This document shows, piece by piece, positions 1-13,100 of a stretch of 64,000 nt of DNA. The notes under the pieces are model-generated. The model ran no database searches and was not told the origin of the DNA. It saw nothing but the letters and a program-made list of their open reading frames with translations. Where the stretch lies: NCBI RefSeq assembly GCF_014066305.1, contig NW_023501071.1, positions 124,001 through 188,000 of the forward strand. Direction: 5' to 3'. Source of the stretch: Letharia columbiana. Taxonomy: Eukaryota; Ascomycota; Lecanoromycetes; Lecanorales; Parmeliaceae. Numbering within the stretch: position 1 is the first letter of the stretch; each line of letters starts with the position of its first letter. The position numbers and the translations under genes were made by a program.

Positions 1-1
1 G

Positions 2-130
2 AAACCAAGCGGCAACAAGGCCACCATCGTCAAGAACACGGCTCAGCTCTCCAAGATCCCACGTTATATACTCTCCACGGTTCCACATCAAATCATCACT
101 CAGCAAGCGGAGAACACCACTGCAACTTAA
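2..130 (+). CDS. 3' end of a possible host gene (partial)
   Basis: An open frame enters from the left edge and runs 42 codons to a TAA at 128-130. The stretch is the only normal-looking DNA near the left edge: CA and TG are common and codon third positions are mostly G or C, unlike everything after about 200. The residues are polar (Lys, Thr, Gln, Asn) with no motif I recognise. A second frame (frame 1) is also open through about 309, so the frame choice rests only on codon style and on the stop falling just before composition collapses. It could be a gene end at the border of the transposon block, or non-coding flank. Confidence 0.3.
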   Translation, partial: KPSGNKATIVKNTAQLSKIPRYILSTVPHQIITQQAENTTAT

Positions 131-222
131 TCTATTATCCCCACTACATTAATATAATACATCATTACAATAACGTCATAAGAGGAGAATCTACTATTAC
201 AGTCAATTGGGCCTCTATAAAA
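131..222. other. Border between normal and RIP-mutated DNA
   Basis: Composition drops here from mixed to strongly AT. No gene or motif is seen. 131-200 still has several CA dinucleotides; similarity to the Helitron-family copy at 23.5-23.9 kb begins near 223. Confidence 0.5.
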
Positions 223-655
223 GAAATATCGAACGATATATATTTAAACGAATTAAAATCGTTCGATATTTACAGCTATTTCATTATTCGAAAGATTTTA
301 CTACGATAGAAGATAATATGAAATTCACACTACTAATTAATATGTTATCTTTATTTCTTTTCGATATTTCGATACTTCTTACTATAAGAATATAGCCTTT
401 CTCTATTTTTTATAGGCAATTAATACGAATAAATTCTATATACTCGATATATCTTTCTAATTAAACCTTAGCGCGCCTCTCTTTATATATATATATCTAT
501 ATATTATATAGATTAAATTAATTTTATAGTAATAAAAGTAGATTAAAAACGTATAGCAAGTAATTAGAGCTTAATTTAACTTAGAACTAGAGCTAAAATT
601 CGATTTAACTTAGAAAAATTCAACTTTATAAATTTAATTCATAGGCCTTTACTTA
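223..655 (+). mobile_element. Hel-Q copy, 3' part, truncated at 5' side
   Basis: Reverse complement of 23451-23880 over its whole length, with mostly C/T and G/A differences. It ends in the family's 3' terminus, GGCCTTTACTTA, after a short palindrome around ATTTAATTCAT. The 5' 1.6 kb present in the copy at 23451-25495 is missing, so it is truncated at about 223 next to normal DNA. The 62-codon open frame at 207-395 lies inside it and is accidental. Confidence 0.7.
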
Positions 656-1006
656 TAGTTAATTATAAATTTAAGTTCGCTACGCTTTTTAACTAGATCG
701 GCTAAGTTATCGCGAATAAATAAATTAGTATTCGTAATTATTAAAAGATAGCCGAATAGCCCTAATAAAAAATAGGTATATATTATTTGATTTTAGAATA
801 ACCTTTTTATTTTCTATTAAAATTTTAATTTTTTTTTTTAATTATAGAACGAAATAAGCTTTTAGAAAAAAAATTACTAAATTTAATCTTATAGATATTT
901 AAAAGCAAGGAATTTAGATATCGCTTATTAAAGATCGCTTATTAAAATTTACTCGATAGCCCTAATTAAAAAAAAATTATAAATTTAATTTATAAGCCTT
1001 TACTAA
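656..1006 (+). mobile_element. Hel-R copy, 5' end missing
   Basis: Matches the other Hel-R copies from just inside their 5' end to the 3' terminus (GCCTTTACTAA, mutated from ACTCG). The Hel-Q copy at 223-655 abuts it, so the Hel-Q probably inserted into this one and the missing 5' piece was lost along with Hel-Q's left part. Confidence 0.6.
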
Positions 1007-1929
1007 TTATATATATAGATAAAAATAAAAACTTAAATTAAAAGAAAGTAAAGATTATTAAAATTAAATAAAATATAAATATTAAGAATAATTCTATTAT
1101 ATACGCTAATAATTAAATAGATTTAATCTTTTAAGCTACTTAAAATTATAATATAGAATATAATAATAAATACTATTATAGCTTAGATATAATAATATTA
1201 ATACGCTAATTAATAAATATTAAAATAATATAAAAATCTTAAAATATTAAATACGATTATATTTAAAAGATAAACTTATAGATTTTTATTTATATAAAAT
1301 TAATCTAGCGTATAATAATAAAAAGCTTATTATAAAAACTACGTTATTTAAATCGATATTTTAATCTTAGCTATTATTATTACTATTATATAAATAATAT
1401 AAAATTATCTCTTATTTAAGTATTTTTAATTTTTAATTCTAATTAGTATTATAGATATTATTAATTTACTCTAAAATTATTAAATATACTTTTATATACT
1501 TTCTATATTTAATCTTTTTTTTTATATCGCGAGAAGATAGCTTAAAGAAATATAACTTATTATATTAAGCTACGATACTTTTAAAAGAATATTAAAAGAT
1601 ATATTAATTTTCTTAAATTAGCGATTTAATAAAAAGATTATAATTATAATATATATAACTTTATATTAAATAGTAATATCGAAAATAAATAATAAATATA
1701 TAAAATTATCGTTAATAGTTTTAATTATAAAATATTAATAGATTTTATATAAGTAATATTAAAAGAAGATAAGTCTTTCTTATTATTAATAGATATAGCG
1801 AGCTTTCTTTTATATATATAAAGTAATAAAATATAATGCTATATCTTATTAATTTAGCTTAATTATTAATTAAAATAATTACTACTAAATATAGAAATTC
1901 TAATTAAGATATCTTATATATATATTATA
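1007..1929 (-). repeat. Copy of repeat S (inverted, partial)
   Basis: No gene. About 1240-1620 is the reverse complement of 26960-27257 followed by 42266-42310, and of 48990-49260. It is uninterrupted where 27257/42266 is split by a Hel-R, so it is an extra empty-site witness for that insertion. 1620-1929 is AT-rich with nothing recognised. Confidence 0.6.
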
Positions 1930-2364
1930 TTAGTATATATAATAGAATAAGATAGAGCTAAGCTTAAAAATCTTGAATTTATATATATAATCAATTATTA
2001 ATTCGGGTTCGCTACGCTTTTTAACTAGATCGATTAATTTATCGCGGGTAAATAAATTAGCGTCTATAATTATTAAAATCTCGCTCTCTCGCGTCTCTCT
2101 TATTAAAAAAGAAGATATATATTATTAACATATAGAATAATTTTTTTATTTTCTATTAAAATCTTAATTTCTTTTTTAAATTTTAAAGCGCTATTTATGC
2201 TTTTCGAATTTTTAAGAATTTTGAAATTTAATCTTATAATTATTAAATCGTTGAAAAATTAAATATCGCTTATTAAAGTTCGCTTATTAAAGATCGCTTA
2301 TTAACTTACTTAATAGCTCTAATTATAAATTTAATTATAAATTTAATTTATAGATCTTTACTCG
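1930..2364 (+). mobile_element. Hel-R copy, complete
   Basis: Begins TTAGTATATA after an A and ends ACTCG before a T, with no target duplication. It contains the family's tandem TCGCTTATTAAA-type motifs close to the 3' end (about 2268-2310). It retains a few CA/TG, so it is slightly less mutated than its surroundings. About 435 bp, too short to encode a transposition protein, so non-autonomous. Confidence 0.75.
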
Positions 2365-3456
2365 TTATAATATAATATTATAGATATATAATATTATAAT
2401 ATATATCGCTAAGATCTTATATTATATTAGATATTAAATTATATAAATATAAATATTAATATTTTATATTATATTAGATTATAATATAATAAATTAATAT
2501 CTTATATAATATTATATCTTTTCGATTAATAGTTATCTATATAATATAAAATCTATATAATATAATTTAAATTTTATAAAATAGACTTATAATAATTATA
2601 ATAAAATATTATAAAAAGATAATATTATCGAGTAATATTATAATAGCGAAAAGATTAAAATTAAAATATTTAAATAGATATCGATTAAGAAGTAAATAAT
2701 ATAGAATAGAATTATAAGGGCGTCGAAATAAGTATAAATAATTTAATTAATTTTAGCGAGTATACTATTAATTAAATTCTTTATTCTTTAATATTAGAGA
2801 TTTTAAATTTTATTAATAATTATAAAGAATTTCGTTATTATAATATTTAATATAATAATATAATCTCTATAATCTTATAATAAATTATTATTAATTATTT
2901 AATTATTTTATATATATATAAAATATCTATAAAGTAATTACTATTTATATATCTATCTTAATATCTTTAAAGAGCGAAAAATTAATTTTTAATTAAGTTT
3001 ATATTATAAATAGTATTTAAGATTAATCTATAATATAATATAACTTTCTCTTTATTATATTTCTTATATTAGTTTTATTAGATATAATTATTATAATTAT
3101 ATTAATTAAACAATTTATTATAAAATAACTATAATTTTTAAAAATATTAATTCTTATATTAATATTTCTAAATCGATATTTAAAAGGCTAGAGAATAATT
3201 TAAATATATAAGATTATAAGTTATTTTATAAGAATTTACGATATTATAATTTATATATTTATAATTATCTTATTTTAAATAAAGTTATTATCATCTAAGA
3301 GAGTAATATTAATAATCTATTAAATATATTTAAAATTAAAAATATATTAATAGAGATTTAAAGTAATAAGAAATTTTATATTTTATATTAGTATTTAGTC
3401 TATATATCTCTATACTATTTTTTAATTTTTTCATTTAATAAATAGTTATAGTATAT
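2365..3456. repeat. Copy of repeat T (uninterrupted at 2901)
   Basis: No intact gene. 2500-3140 aligns in direct orientation with 23045-23450 plus 25496-25741. In that second copy a 2-kb Hel-Q sits between the two pieces; here the sequence runs straight through near 2901. A plus-strand frame with many TAA/TAG stops can be followed, but I do not recognise the protein. It may belong to the Helitron relic to its right, which is not shown. Confidence 0.6.
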
Positions 3457-4235
3457 CGAGTAAAGGCCTATAAATTAAATTTATAATCATTTTTTTTAAT
3501 TAGAGCTGTCGAGTAAATTTTGATAAGCGATCTTTAGTAAGTAATATCTAAATTCCTTACCCTTAAATATCTATAGAACTAAATTTAATAATTCTTTTTT
3601 ATTTGAAAGCCTATATTTTATTTTATAATTTAAAAAAGAAATCTCAAGACTTTAATAAAAAATGAAAGAGTTATTCTAAAATGAAATAATGTGTACCTGA
3701 TTAGAGCTGTCCGACTGTCGAGCGAACTTTGATAAGCGATATTTGAATTCCTTGCGCTTTGATAATTATAAGACTAAATTTAAAAAATCTTTTTTTATCT
3801 AAAAGCCCACATTTCGTTCTACAATTTAAAAAAAAATCTTAAAATTTTAATAGAAAATTAAAAGGTTATTCTAAAATCAAATAATGTGTATCTATTTTTT
3901 AATTAAGGTGAGCGAACTTTAATAAGTAATATTTGAATTCCTTACGCTTTAATAATTAAAAGACTAAATTTAGAAATTTCTTTTTTTTATCTAAAAGCCC
4001 ATATTTCGTTCTATAATTTAAAAAAAAAGTTAAAATTTAATAGAAAATAGTAAAGTTATTAAAGGGTTAAAAGTAGAATAAGATATTTTTAATAATTGTA
4101 AACGCTAATTTATTTACTCGCGATAACTTAGCTAATCTAATTAAAGAGCGTAATAACTCTAAATTTATAATTAGCTATATATATAAATTTAAGATTTTTA
4201 AGCTTAGCTCTATCTTATTCTTTTATTTATATTAA
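3457..4235 (-). mobile_element. Hel-R copy, long form with repeated inner module
   Basis: Starts CGAGTAAAGGCC and ends ATTAA before T, i.e. the family in reverse. At 779 bp it is the longest Hel-R because the inner module (subterminal AAGCGATATTT motifs, then a 140-bp AT-rich stretch) occurs about three times in tandem. The left neighbour base is T, not the usual A. It is partly unmutated (GAGCTGTCCGACTGTCG region near 3705). Confidence 0.7.
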
Positions 4236-7200
4236 TAATATAGAATTATTTTAATAAATTTAATTATCTTCTTTATTATAATAGATTATTATAGTATTTT
4301 ATTTACGATATCTATATAATTATTAAAAATAATAAACTTTATTAATTAAAGATAAATTAGAAAATTATTTAAGTCGATATCTATTAAGTAATTATTAATT
4401 TTATATTAAGAAAGCTATTATAAATAGTTAGACTAAAAATAATATATTATTACTTTTTTCTTCTACTAAGAAGATTTATAATTTATAAAATAACTTTATT
4501 AAAATATTCTTATTTTATTTATTAAGTTTAATCGATTAAATCTCTTTATAACTTTTATCTATAATCTAAAATAAATTAAGATTATTAAAAATCTTCTACT
4601 CGATGAATATACTATTAATCGACTTAATTTAATTATTAAAATATTTAAATTAAAGCTAAAGGCCTTTGTAAATAGTATTCTAAAGAGAAAGATATTAGAT
4701 TTTTTTTTATTTTTTTTATTTTTTATTATAATATAATAGAGTAATCTCTTAAATAATATATTAATTAGATAATTAATATAAATTCTAAATTCTAAAGATA
4801 TTTCTAATATAATATAATTTTTTATATATTAGAATTTCTATTAATTAGCTTTATAATATTATTTAAAAAATTTCTTTATCTCTATAAAGATAAAATATAA
4901 TTAATTATAGTTTTAATTAATTTTAATCTTAAATAACTTTATTAATAATAACTCGAGTTCTTATTTATATCTATATTATAGAATTTTAAAAATAAGATTT
5001 ATTATATACTTATATTCTTATTATATTATATTTTAAAAATTAATTATCTATTATTATTAAAATAAATATTAATATTAAAATTAAAATTTCTAATTAAAAA
5101 TTATTTCTTAATCTCTATATAATCGTTATTAGATATATACTTTATAGAAATTATAATTAATATATTACTAATAGAATAGATATTATTTTATCTTATTAAG
5201 ATTTAGATAAGTAATTTTTAACGAATTATAGTAATTATATTATTTTTAAATTAGATTTTAAATACTCTATATATTATTAATATAGATCTATTAAGATATT
5301 AGATAATAAATTTAAATAGAATTATTAGATAATATTTTATAATTTCTATTTATTAACTAAGTATAACGTTTATATTAATATAAAGATTTACGCTAATATA
5401 AAAGTCTATAAATATATTTTTAAGTATATTTATAAGAATAATAATTAAGTTAATTTTTAAATAAAGTATAAAGATAATATAGATTAAAATAATATAGATT
5501 AAAATAATATAGATTTAAATTAAGTAAATAAGATTTAGAAGAATTAAAATATATAATAAGTAAGCTTTATAAAAGTTTATTAAAGAATTTTTAACTTTAA
5601 ATTATATAATTATAATTCTTCTATTAAATAGTTATTTATTTATCTTTTAAATTAATATAATATAATATTTAATAATAATAATAATTTAAATTAGATAATT
5701 AATATAATATATAAATATTATATTAAGCTAATATCTTTTTTTTAACTAAATTAATAATATCGATAATAAAGATAAATAAAAGAATTTTTTTATATTAATC
5801 TATCGAAATAATATATCTAGAAAAAAAAATAAGTAAGATATATTTAAATAAAGTTTATATTAGAGGCGTAGAAGTATTATTATAAGAATATATTATATTA
5901 ATTTAAATATTAAAAAGCTCTTTTATCTATAATATCTTCTTTTAAATATATTAAATTTTATATTTTTTAAAGACTTATATATAATAAATAATAATATTTT
6001 TCTTTTTATTATAGTATTTATATAGTAAAAGATTTATTTTATAATAATATTAAATAAAATTAAATATTAAATAAAGTAATAACGTAGTAGAGAGAATATT
6101 GTTTATAATTTTTTTTATAATAAATCTATTATAATATAATTTTAATAACTCTCTAGATCTATAAAATAATTATAAAATAAAATATATTAATAATTTTTTT
6201 TATTAAATAGAAAAATTTTAAGCTTAAAATAAATAGCTTATTATATTAATAGTAATATTAAAATATTATAACTTTTTTTAATATAGTATTTCCTTTTTTA
6301 TATATTAAAACTTTTTATATTAGATATATTTTTTCTTAATAATTTCTTTAATAAATTAAAATACTTTAAGTTATAGAATAAAAAGATTTTTATATTAATA
6401 GTAATTTTAAAATATTATAACTTTTTTTAATATAATATTATTTTTTTAATTATTAAAATCTTTCGCGTTAGATATATTTTTTCTTTTTTTATCTATAGAT
6501 AATTTAATTCTTCTTTTATACTTTATATATATTTCGTAATTAATATATTATTTTCTTTATTTAAATTATTTAATAATTATAATTATATTCTTTAATTTTA
6601 ATTTTAATTTTTTTTTCTATTAAATAATATATAATATAAATAAATTATTATTAAAGACTTCTATCTTTATTTAATTTAAATTTATTTAAAAAAAAGTAAT
6701 ATTAGCTTTATAAAGAATATTAATCTTATTATTAACTTTAATCTATTTATAATTTAATAAAATTATAAATAAAATTATATTAATAATTAAAATTAAGTTT
6801 CTATATAAAAAATAAAATTATTAAATTAATATTTAAGAGTAGATATAGATAAGTTTTAATAACGATTAAATCGCTAAAATTAATACTAATTAAAACGCGA
6901 TCTTTTATTTTAATAATTTTTTTTTTAATAATTATAAAGGTATTAATAAAATTATATTTTAGAATATTATATTATAAAAAATAAAATATAATTCTAAAAT
7001 AATTATTACTATAGCTTTATTTAATATTATTTTTATTCTCTTTTAAAATAATATTATTATTTATTCTTACTTTAAGATTTCTTTTTTTATTATTATTTAA
7101 TTTAGTTATAATATATTAATAGAGTTTAATTTAACTTAGTTATTAAAGATAATTAAATTTATTTTTTAAGATAAGATCTCTATATAAAAAATTCAAAATA

Positions 7201-8340
7201 TTAAAATTATCGATTATATATTTTAAAAAATTTAAAAATAATTTACTTCTTTTAATAATATAGTTATATATTTATATAATAATTTTTATATAAATTTTTT
7301 TAATTATTAATACTATTAAATTAAATTATATTACTCGAGTTATATTAAAAATATTTTATTCTTAAAATTATATTTAAACTCTTAAATTTATAAAAAATAG
7401 AAAACTTTAAAACTCGAATTTAACTAATTAATATTAAATTAATATAAAAAAAATTATTTTTAAAAATTATTAGATATAGATAATAATATCTTAATAAGCT
7501 TTAAAAAATAAAAAGATATTAAATAATCTATTAAGTAGTTACTAGATAATTCTATTATTTAACTAATTAATATTATTTATAATAATTTTAATCTATATCA
7601 AATAGCTAATTTCTATATATTTAAGATAATTCTTTATACTCTTAATAAGAATATTATTTAATTTAATAATTAAATTTTGAATAAGATTTTTAAAATTAAG
7701 ATTATTTATAATAATAGAGATTAAATCGTTAATAAGAAAGATAGCTTTCTTCTACTTATTAAAATAATAAATATTTTTAAATTAATCTTACTTTTATTTT
7801 ATTATTTAAAATTAAAATAGAATTATATAGTAATATTATTAAGAAATTTAAAATAGCGTATAAATTCTATAATAAGATATATCTATAAATTAAATATATT
7901 AGATTTAAAATATTTAATTATCGTATTTTTAAAAGTAAATATAATAATAAATAATAAATAATATTATATATTTCTCTAGCTTTATCTAATTTAAATAATC
8001 TATATACTCTCTTTTAATATATCTAATTTTTAATTTAATTAATTTTTAATATAATAATTAATAATTTTTAAAATTAGTTATTATAGTAGATTAATCTATA
8101 TTTATATCTTAAGATTTTTATTTATAATTAATTATATATAACTCTAAATTAAATTATTAATAAAATTAATTTATTAATTATAATTTTAAATAATTTATTA
8201 AGAAGATAATCTACTTAATTAATAAGATATATTAAAAATAAGATTATTAAATAGATACTTCTTTTTTAGATAAGAATATAATTAATTAATAATTTATAAT
8301 AATAGAAGTAGATTATTTATTATATAAAAAGTAAATAAAG
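4236..8340 (+). pseudogene. Helitron replicase-helicase relic
   Basis: Rolling-circle replicase plus helicase of a Helitron, destroyed by RIP. Reading the plus strand through TAA/TAG stops gives, near 5340-5460, the conserved run of the family's N-terminal half (a tyrosine-rich YLLTKYN, then IKIYANIK and YKYIFKYIYK). Next come a RIFNFKLYNYN block (about 5600) and a YYIN...FYLRYLLLN-like block (about 5880-5970). The SF1 helicase half follows at about 6880-7350: a Walker A remnant, then an SYFKIS segment matching the usual TAHSTFKIP, then an IWD box. Intact family members are over 1300 residues, which fits about 4 kb. The start is not determinable. Known of the family: Rep nicks and joins single strands, and the helicase unwinds. 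This copy is dead. Confidence 0.7.
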
Positions 8341-8619
8341 TTTAATTTAATTTAAAGTTAGAGCTTTTATCTTTTTTATTAATTTTATAATAATAAAAGT
8401 AGATTAAAAATATATAGTAAGCGATTAAAGTTCGATTTATACTTAGAGCTAAAGCTATTAGAACTAGCATAGATACGATATTAGTATAAGTGAGGTAGAT
8501 AGGATAATAAGGCTACCGAACTATATATATGAAAAGGAGGCATGATATAATAGAGGATGCCTCCGCCAAGGCCCGCTAGCCATAGGGCTAAGGGGTGTAT
8601 CAAGGGTACGCTCGTAATA

Positions 8620-8634
8620 CTACCCCCCCCTCTC
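8620..8634 (-). promoter_or_regulatory. Polypurine tract of LTR-1
   Basis: C-run CTACCCCCCCCTCTC immediately inside the 3' LTR, read as a G-rich polypurine tract on the minus strand. In LTR retrotransposons this primes plus-strand DNA synthesis. Confidence 0.7.
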
Positions 8635-9232
8635 AATAGCCATGGCCCCCATGGCTGGTAGACCGGAGATGCACGCCCATTGCTTGCCCTGTGTCTCCAA
8701 ACATCCATAGTCCGTGTAGACCTCGACCGGAGAGGATTTGCCAAGGTGTAGCAGTCGAACATCGGATGGTTTCAATTCGTTTAAAAACATCATGTCCGAG
8801 GTTTTGCCGGATCGTATACTAGTCTTAACTGTGCCATCCATCCCTATCACAGAGATCCTAGAGATATTGGCCATATCTTACCTACGTGCTAGCAAGATTC
8901 TCCGAGTTCCTCTCCTCGCCTAGTCTTCTTACCATAGTCCTTCTGCCATTGAAGAAAATTCAACGCATATATTTACCTTCAACACCTACTGGCAGCCTAA
9001 CCTGGGAGCTTCACTGTAGATTTACCCTATATCTCCCATGCTCTTACCATCAAAAATTCAGAGAAGAATCGAATGTATTGAATGCCATTTAATAGCAGGC
9101 TTACTATATATGTTATCGATATGCTTAGTAAAGGGGTCGAATCGTAATCGAGTTACCGAGTCTATTCCCGCCATTATAGTAGACTTACTATACTATCGAT
9201 ATACTTAGTAAAGAGGTCATACGTTTACTATA

Positions 9233-9250
9233 GAAAGAAAGAAAGAAAGA
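9233..9250. repeat. GAAA microsatellite
   Basis: About four and a half GAAA units inside the internal region of LTR-1. Confidence 0.8.
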
Positions 9251-9964
9251 AGTATTTTAATATCGATATAGGTGGATTTAAATCGAAATTTATAATATAT
9301 TAAATATAGGTAAGAACGGAGTAGAGCGGAGAGGTCTCTAAAGTTTTAGTATTATAAAGGCGTATTTTTGCGGGGAATAAAGCGGAGAAGGATTTCTTAT
9401 ATTCGATATAGAGGAGTTATTTTTTAATAGATTAGATTATCGTTAATGATATAGATTATTTAATAAAGATTCTTTTAAATAATATAGATATCTAATAATT
9501 TAAATATGTGGTGGAGTTTCTATATAATAGAAATACTCAGCGTTTTCTTTATTAGACTCGGTCGCTTACTTTAAACAGAAAGTAAAAAATTTAATAGCTA
9601 TTTAGTTACTCTACTATCCTCGAGTATATAACTAAAAACTTAATTATATCTTATTTATTTAAGTTTCTCTTCGTCGGATAAGGAGGTATAAAGAAGTCTT
9701 ATTATAATATTAGAATTAGTATAAATACGATATTAATATAAATAAGATAGATAGAATAATAAGACTATCGAACTATATAGATAGAAAGAAGATATAATAT
9801 AGTAGAGAATATCTCCGCTAAGGCTCGCTAGCTATAGAGCTAAGGGGTATATTAAGAATACGCTCGTAATAAAAGCTAAAACTCTATTTAACTTAGAAAA
9901 ATCTAACTTTATTTAACTTAGATAAATTTAACATTATAAATTTAATTTATAGATCTTTATTTAT

Positions 9965-10197
9965 ATATTAATAATAGATTATATATATTAAATATTCTTA
10001 AACTATAAATTAAAGCTATTAAAGATATATATAATTCTTTATTTAAAGATTATATTAATAGATTATTAATTTATAATAGATTAAATAGATACTATTATTA
10101 GTTAAGAATAACGAATTTCGTTATTCACTATATTAAGAGCTACTATATTTATAAAAGATTTAAGATTTATAAAGAGAGTAAATAAAGTTTACTTAAA
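9965..10197. other. Transposon debris left of LTR-2
   Basis: No gene. An open-ish plus-strand reading with few stops leads into 17232 and beyond, so it is probably the other half of the element that LTR-2 split. The last five bases, TTAAA, are the LTR-2 target duplication. Confidence 0.4.
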
Positions 10198-13100
10198 TAT
10201 AAGAATAAAAGTACTCGAAGCGAATTAATAGGCTCGCTTATATCGCTTATTAGACTATAAGCTATATAGCTAAGACGAGTATTTAATATACTTAATAAAG
10301 TCTTAAATACTTATAAATTCTCTTTTCTCTTCTTCTTTCTTTAGTTATTAATTTATCTAGTAATTAATCTATTTATTCTATTAATTATATATCTAAATCT
10401 TATAATTATATAACTACTATATAGTTCTATTAAAAGAAATCTTATTATCTTATAATTCTAATAATTTTATTTATATAAAGTTATTTAATTTAGCTATAAT
10501 AAGTAACTCGCGAGTTAATTCTATTAATTTATAAAGTAAAAATATTCTATTATAATCTATTAGCGATATTTTTAATTTAATAAATAATTTTTATTAAAAT
10601 ATATCTATTACGTAATTAAGCGATTATAATATTAATTCTAATATCGATAGAAATTCTAATAATATTATTAGCGAAAATAATAATTATTAAAGCGTTATAT
10701 TTAATAACTCTTTATTTATAAATAAAGACTCTTATTTTATAGATTTAACTTAAGTTTAACGCTATTAACTTCTAAAACTTAATATTAAAAAATAATTAAT
10801 TATTAAAAAATTTAAATTAATTAAAATATAGAATATATAAAAATATTATTATAAGTATAGCGATAATTATTATTATAATTTAAGTCGTAAAAAGATAAGT
10901 ATTATTAAGATATCTAATACGTAATATCTTAATAACTATAGCTTAATAATTATATTTCTTTAAAACTATAACGATTTTATCGTCTTAATACTTTATATTA
11001 ATTTTTATATAAATAAAAAAAAGACTCGCTAGATTTTAGCTCTCTTAGTAAATATTAAGAAGTAAATTTAAAGAAATACTAGAGATATAATACTATATAA
11101 TATCGAGAAATTTATTTAAAAGAAATATAAGAAATAGTATTTAAATTAAGTTTATAATTTAATTATTAAATCTTATAATATAAGTCGCTAATTAATTAAA
11201 GTAATAATAAGAGATATATAATTAATAGTTAGCTTTAATAACTATCTTATTATACTTTAATCGTAATAATATTCTATATAATTAATCTAAAATATATAAA
11301 AGATTTATAAGATAGAGTAATAAAGAAAATTCCTCTAAAAGCTATAAAGAAGGTTATTTAATTTATTATCTATATTATATTATTATAATAATATTAAAAT
11401 ATAAAATAAAGATTATAAAAAATAAAAGAGTTCTCTACTCTAAATAAGACTCGCTTTAATAATAAGATAAATAATTAAAAAAGTAATAATTAATAGTATA
11501 TTAAGTCTAAGAAATAATATATAAAGAATTAATAAGATTAAAAGAAGAGTTTATTTTTATTAATATTATAAGATTAAAAGCTTAAGCGAATTAAATTTTA
11601 AGATAATAACTCTTATATTAAGTTTAAGATATCTCTTATTAAGATATAATATTATAATTATAAATAGTTAAAATATTATAAGAATTCTTCTAAATATCTA
11701 AATTACGTTATAAACGAAGTATATAATTATAAATTAAATAAGAGAAAAGATAAAGTTTAATACTTATTATTATAATATTAAATACGCTATTAATTAAGCG
11801 ATAACCTCGCTCTCTATTATTAAGAGATAAAATTATTATATTAAATTGAAAGTGTAAAATAACTATTCTAATAAATATCGATAGCGAGAAAATCTTTATA
11901 TTATAATCTTTTATTAAAAAAATATAGATTTCTAAATCTAAACACGCGTTAATAATAATATATACTATTAATAATTATTAAATATTCTTATATAAGAAAT
12001 ATAATCTAGTTTTCAATCTCGCGAATAGTCGAAAAAAAAATAAGAGTATATCTGAAAGATATATATTATAAATATATAAGAATATAATTTTATTTTTAAT
12101 TTCTTTTAAATTTATAATATCGATTTAAATATTTATTAATATAAGTAGTTTTAGATCTATTACGATTTTTCTATAAGCGATAAAATATAAATAAATATTA
12201 TAATAATAAATATAAAGTAATTTACGTTATTAGCTAATATAGTAGTTATATATAATCTAAAATAAGCGTTTATTATATTTCTATATTAAATTCTATTTAA
12301 AAATAATTATAATAAAATTATATAATATAATATTACGTAGCTAGATAACTCTAATATATTTAAATAACTTAAAAATCTATTAAAAGTCTTTTTAGAAGAA
12401 TTATTTAATAATCTTAATACGTATAATTAGATTAAATATTTAATCGATTTACTATCTAGAAAGTTATCTAGAAATAATTCGATTTATAATATATTATATA
12501 ACGAACTTATAGCGATTAAAAACTATCTAGATATTACGCTTAAGAGAAAATAAATTTAATTCTTAATTAATTAGATTAGCTTATTAATACTATTTATTAA
12601 AAAATTAAATAACTTATTATAATTATATATTAATTATCGAGAGCTTAATAAGATAATTATTAAGAATAATTATTTATTATCGCTACTTTTAAAGATCTTA
12701 GAAAGATTTATATATACGAAGTATTTTATTAAGATTAATATTTATAATATATATTATAAAATATAAGTGCGAAAGAAAAACGAGTAGAAAATTATTTTTC
12801 GAACTCGCTATAGCTAATTTAAATATTAAATAATATCTTTTAATTTTATAAATATCTTTATAATCTTCTAAATTTATATAAATAGAGTATTTAAATTATA
12901 TATTAATATCTTTTATATAATATACTTAAATAATATATTAATCTATTTCGAAATAAAAGAGTTATATTAAGAGTATATATATAAAGTATTACGCGTATTA
13001 TTAAAATATATTTTTAATTATAATAAGATTATTTTTTTAAAGTTCTTAATAAACTAGCGTAATATTTAAATAAAGTTATTATATATTAAAATTATTATTA

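Larger units (their letters stand above)
8456..9871 (-). mobile_element. Short LTR element (LTR-1), non-autonomous
   Basis: Two 164-bp LTRs at 8456-8619 (3' LTR) and 9708-9871 (5' LTR) flank 1.09 kb of internal DNA, with target duplication AAAGC. In its own orientation the LTR begins TATTACGAGCG (ancestor TGTTACGAG) and ends CTAATA (CTAACA). There is no room for gag-pol and no domain was found. The 3' half (8620-9090) is hardly mutated and contains several short open frames on both strands that I regard as chance. LTRs and the 3' sequence match the gag-only element at 43005-46118, so both belong to one family. Confidence 0.85.
8341..9964 (+). mobile_element. Helitron 3' end, split by an LTR element
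   Basis: 8341-8455 and 9877-9964 together match the last 250 bp of Hel-Q (compare 500-655 and 50316-50475), ending in a mutated 3' terminus near 9964. It lies directly downstream of the replicase-helicase relic and on its strand. That is the best evidence that Hel-Q and Hel-R ends are Helitron ends. The LTR element at 8456-9871 interrupts it with duplication AAAGC (8451-8455 and 9872-9876). Confidence 0.6.

Noticed and set aside
207..395. 62-codon open frame near the left edge
   Set aside because: Lies in a mutated Hel-Q copy that is repeated, without the open frame, at 23.5-23.9 kb; composition is simply AT-rich.
3457..4235. Pogo or Fot1 type element with TA duplication for Hel-R
   Set aside because: Several copies have TA next to them, but others do not, there are no inverted termini, and the three empty sites fit no duplication better.
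8481..9092. Several open frames of 60-95 codons on both strands
   Set aside because: They overlap one another in the unmutated 3' part of LTR-1, one crosses the LTR and polypurine tract, and none shows a domain.
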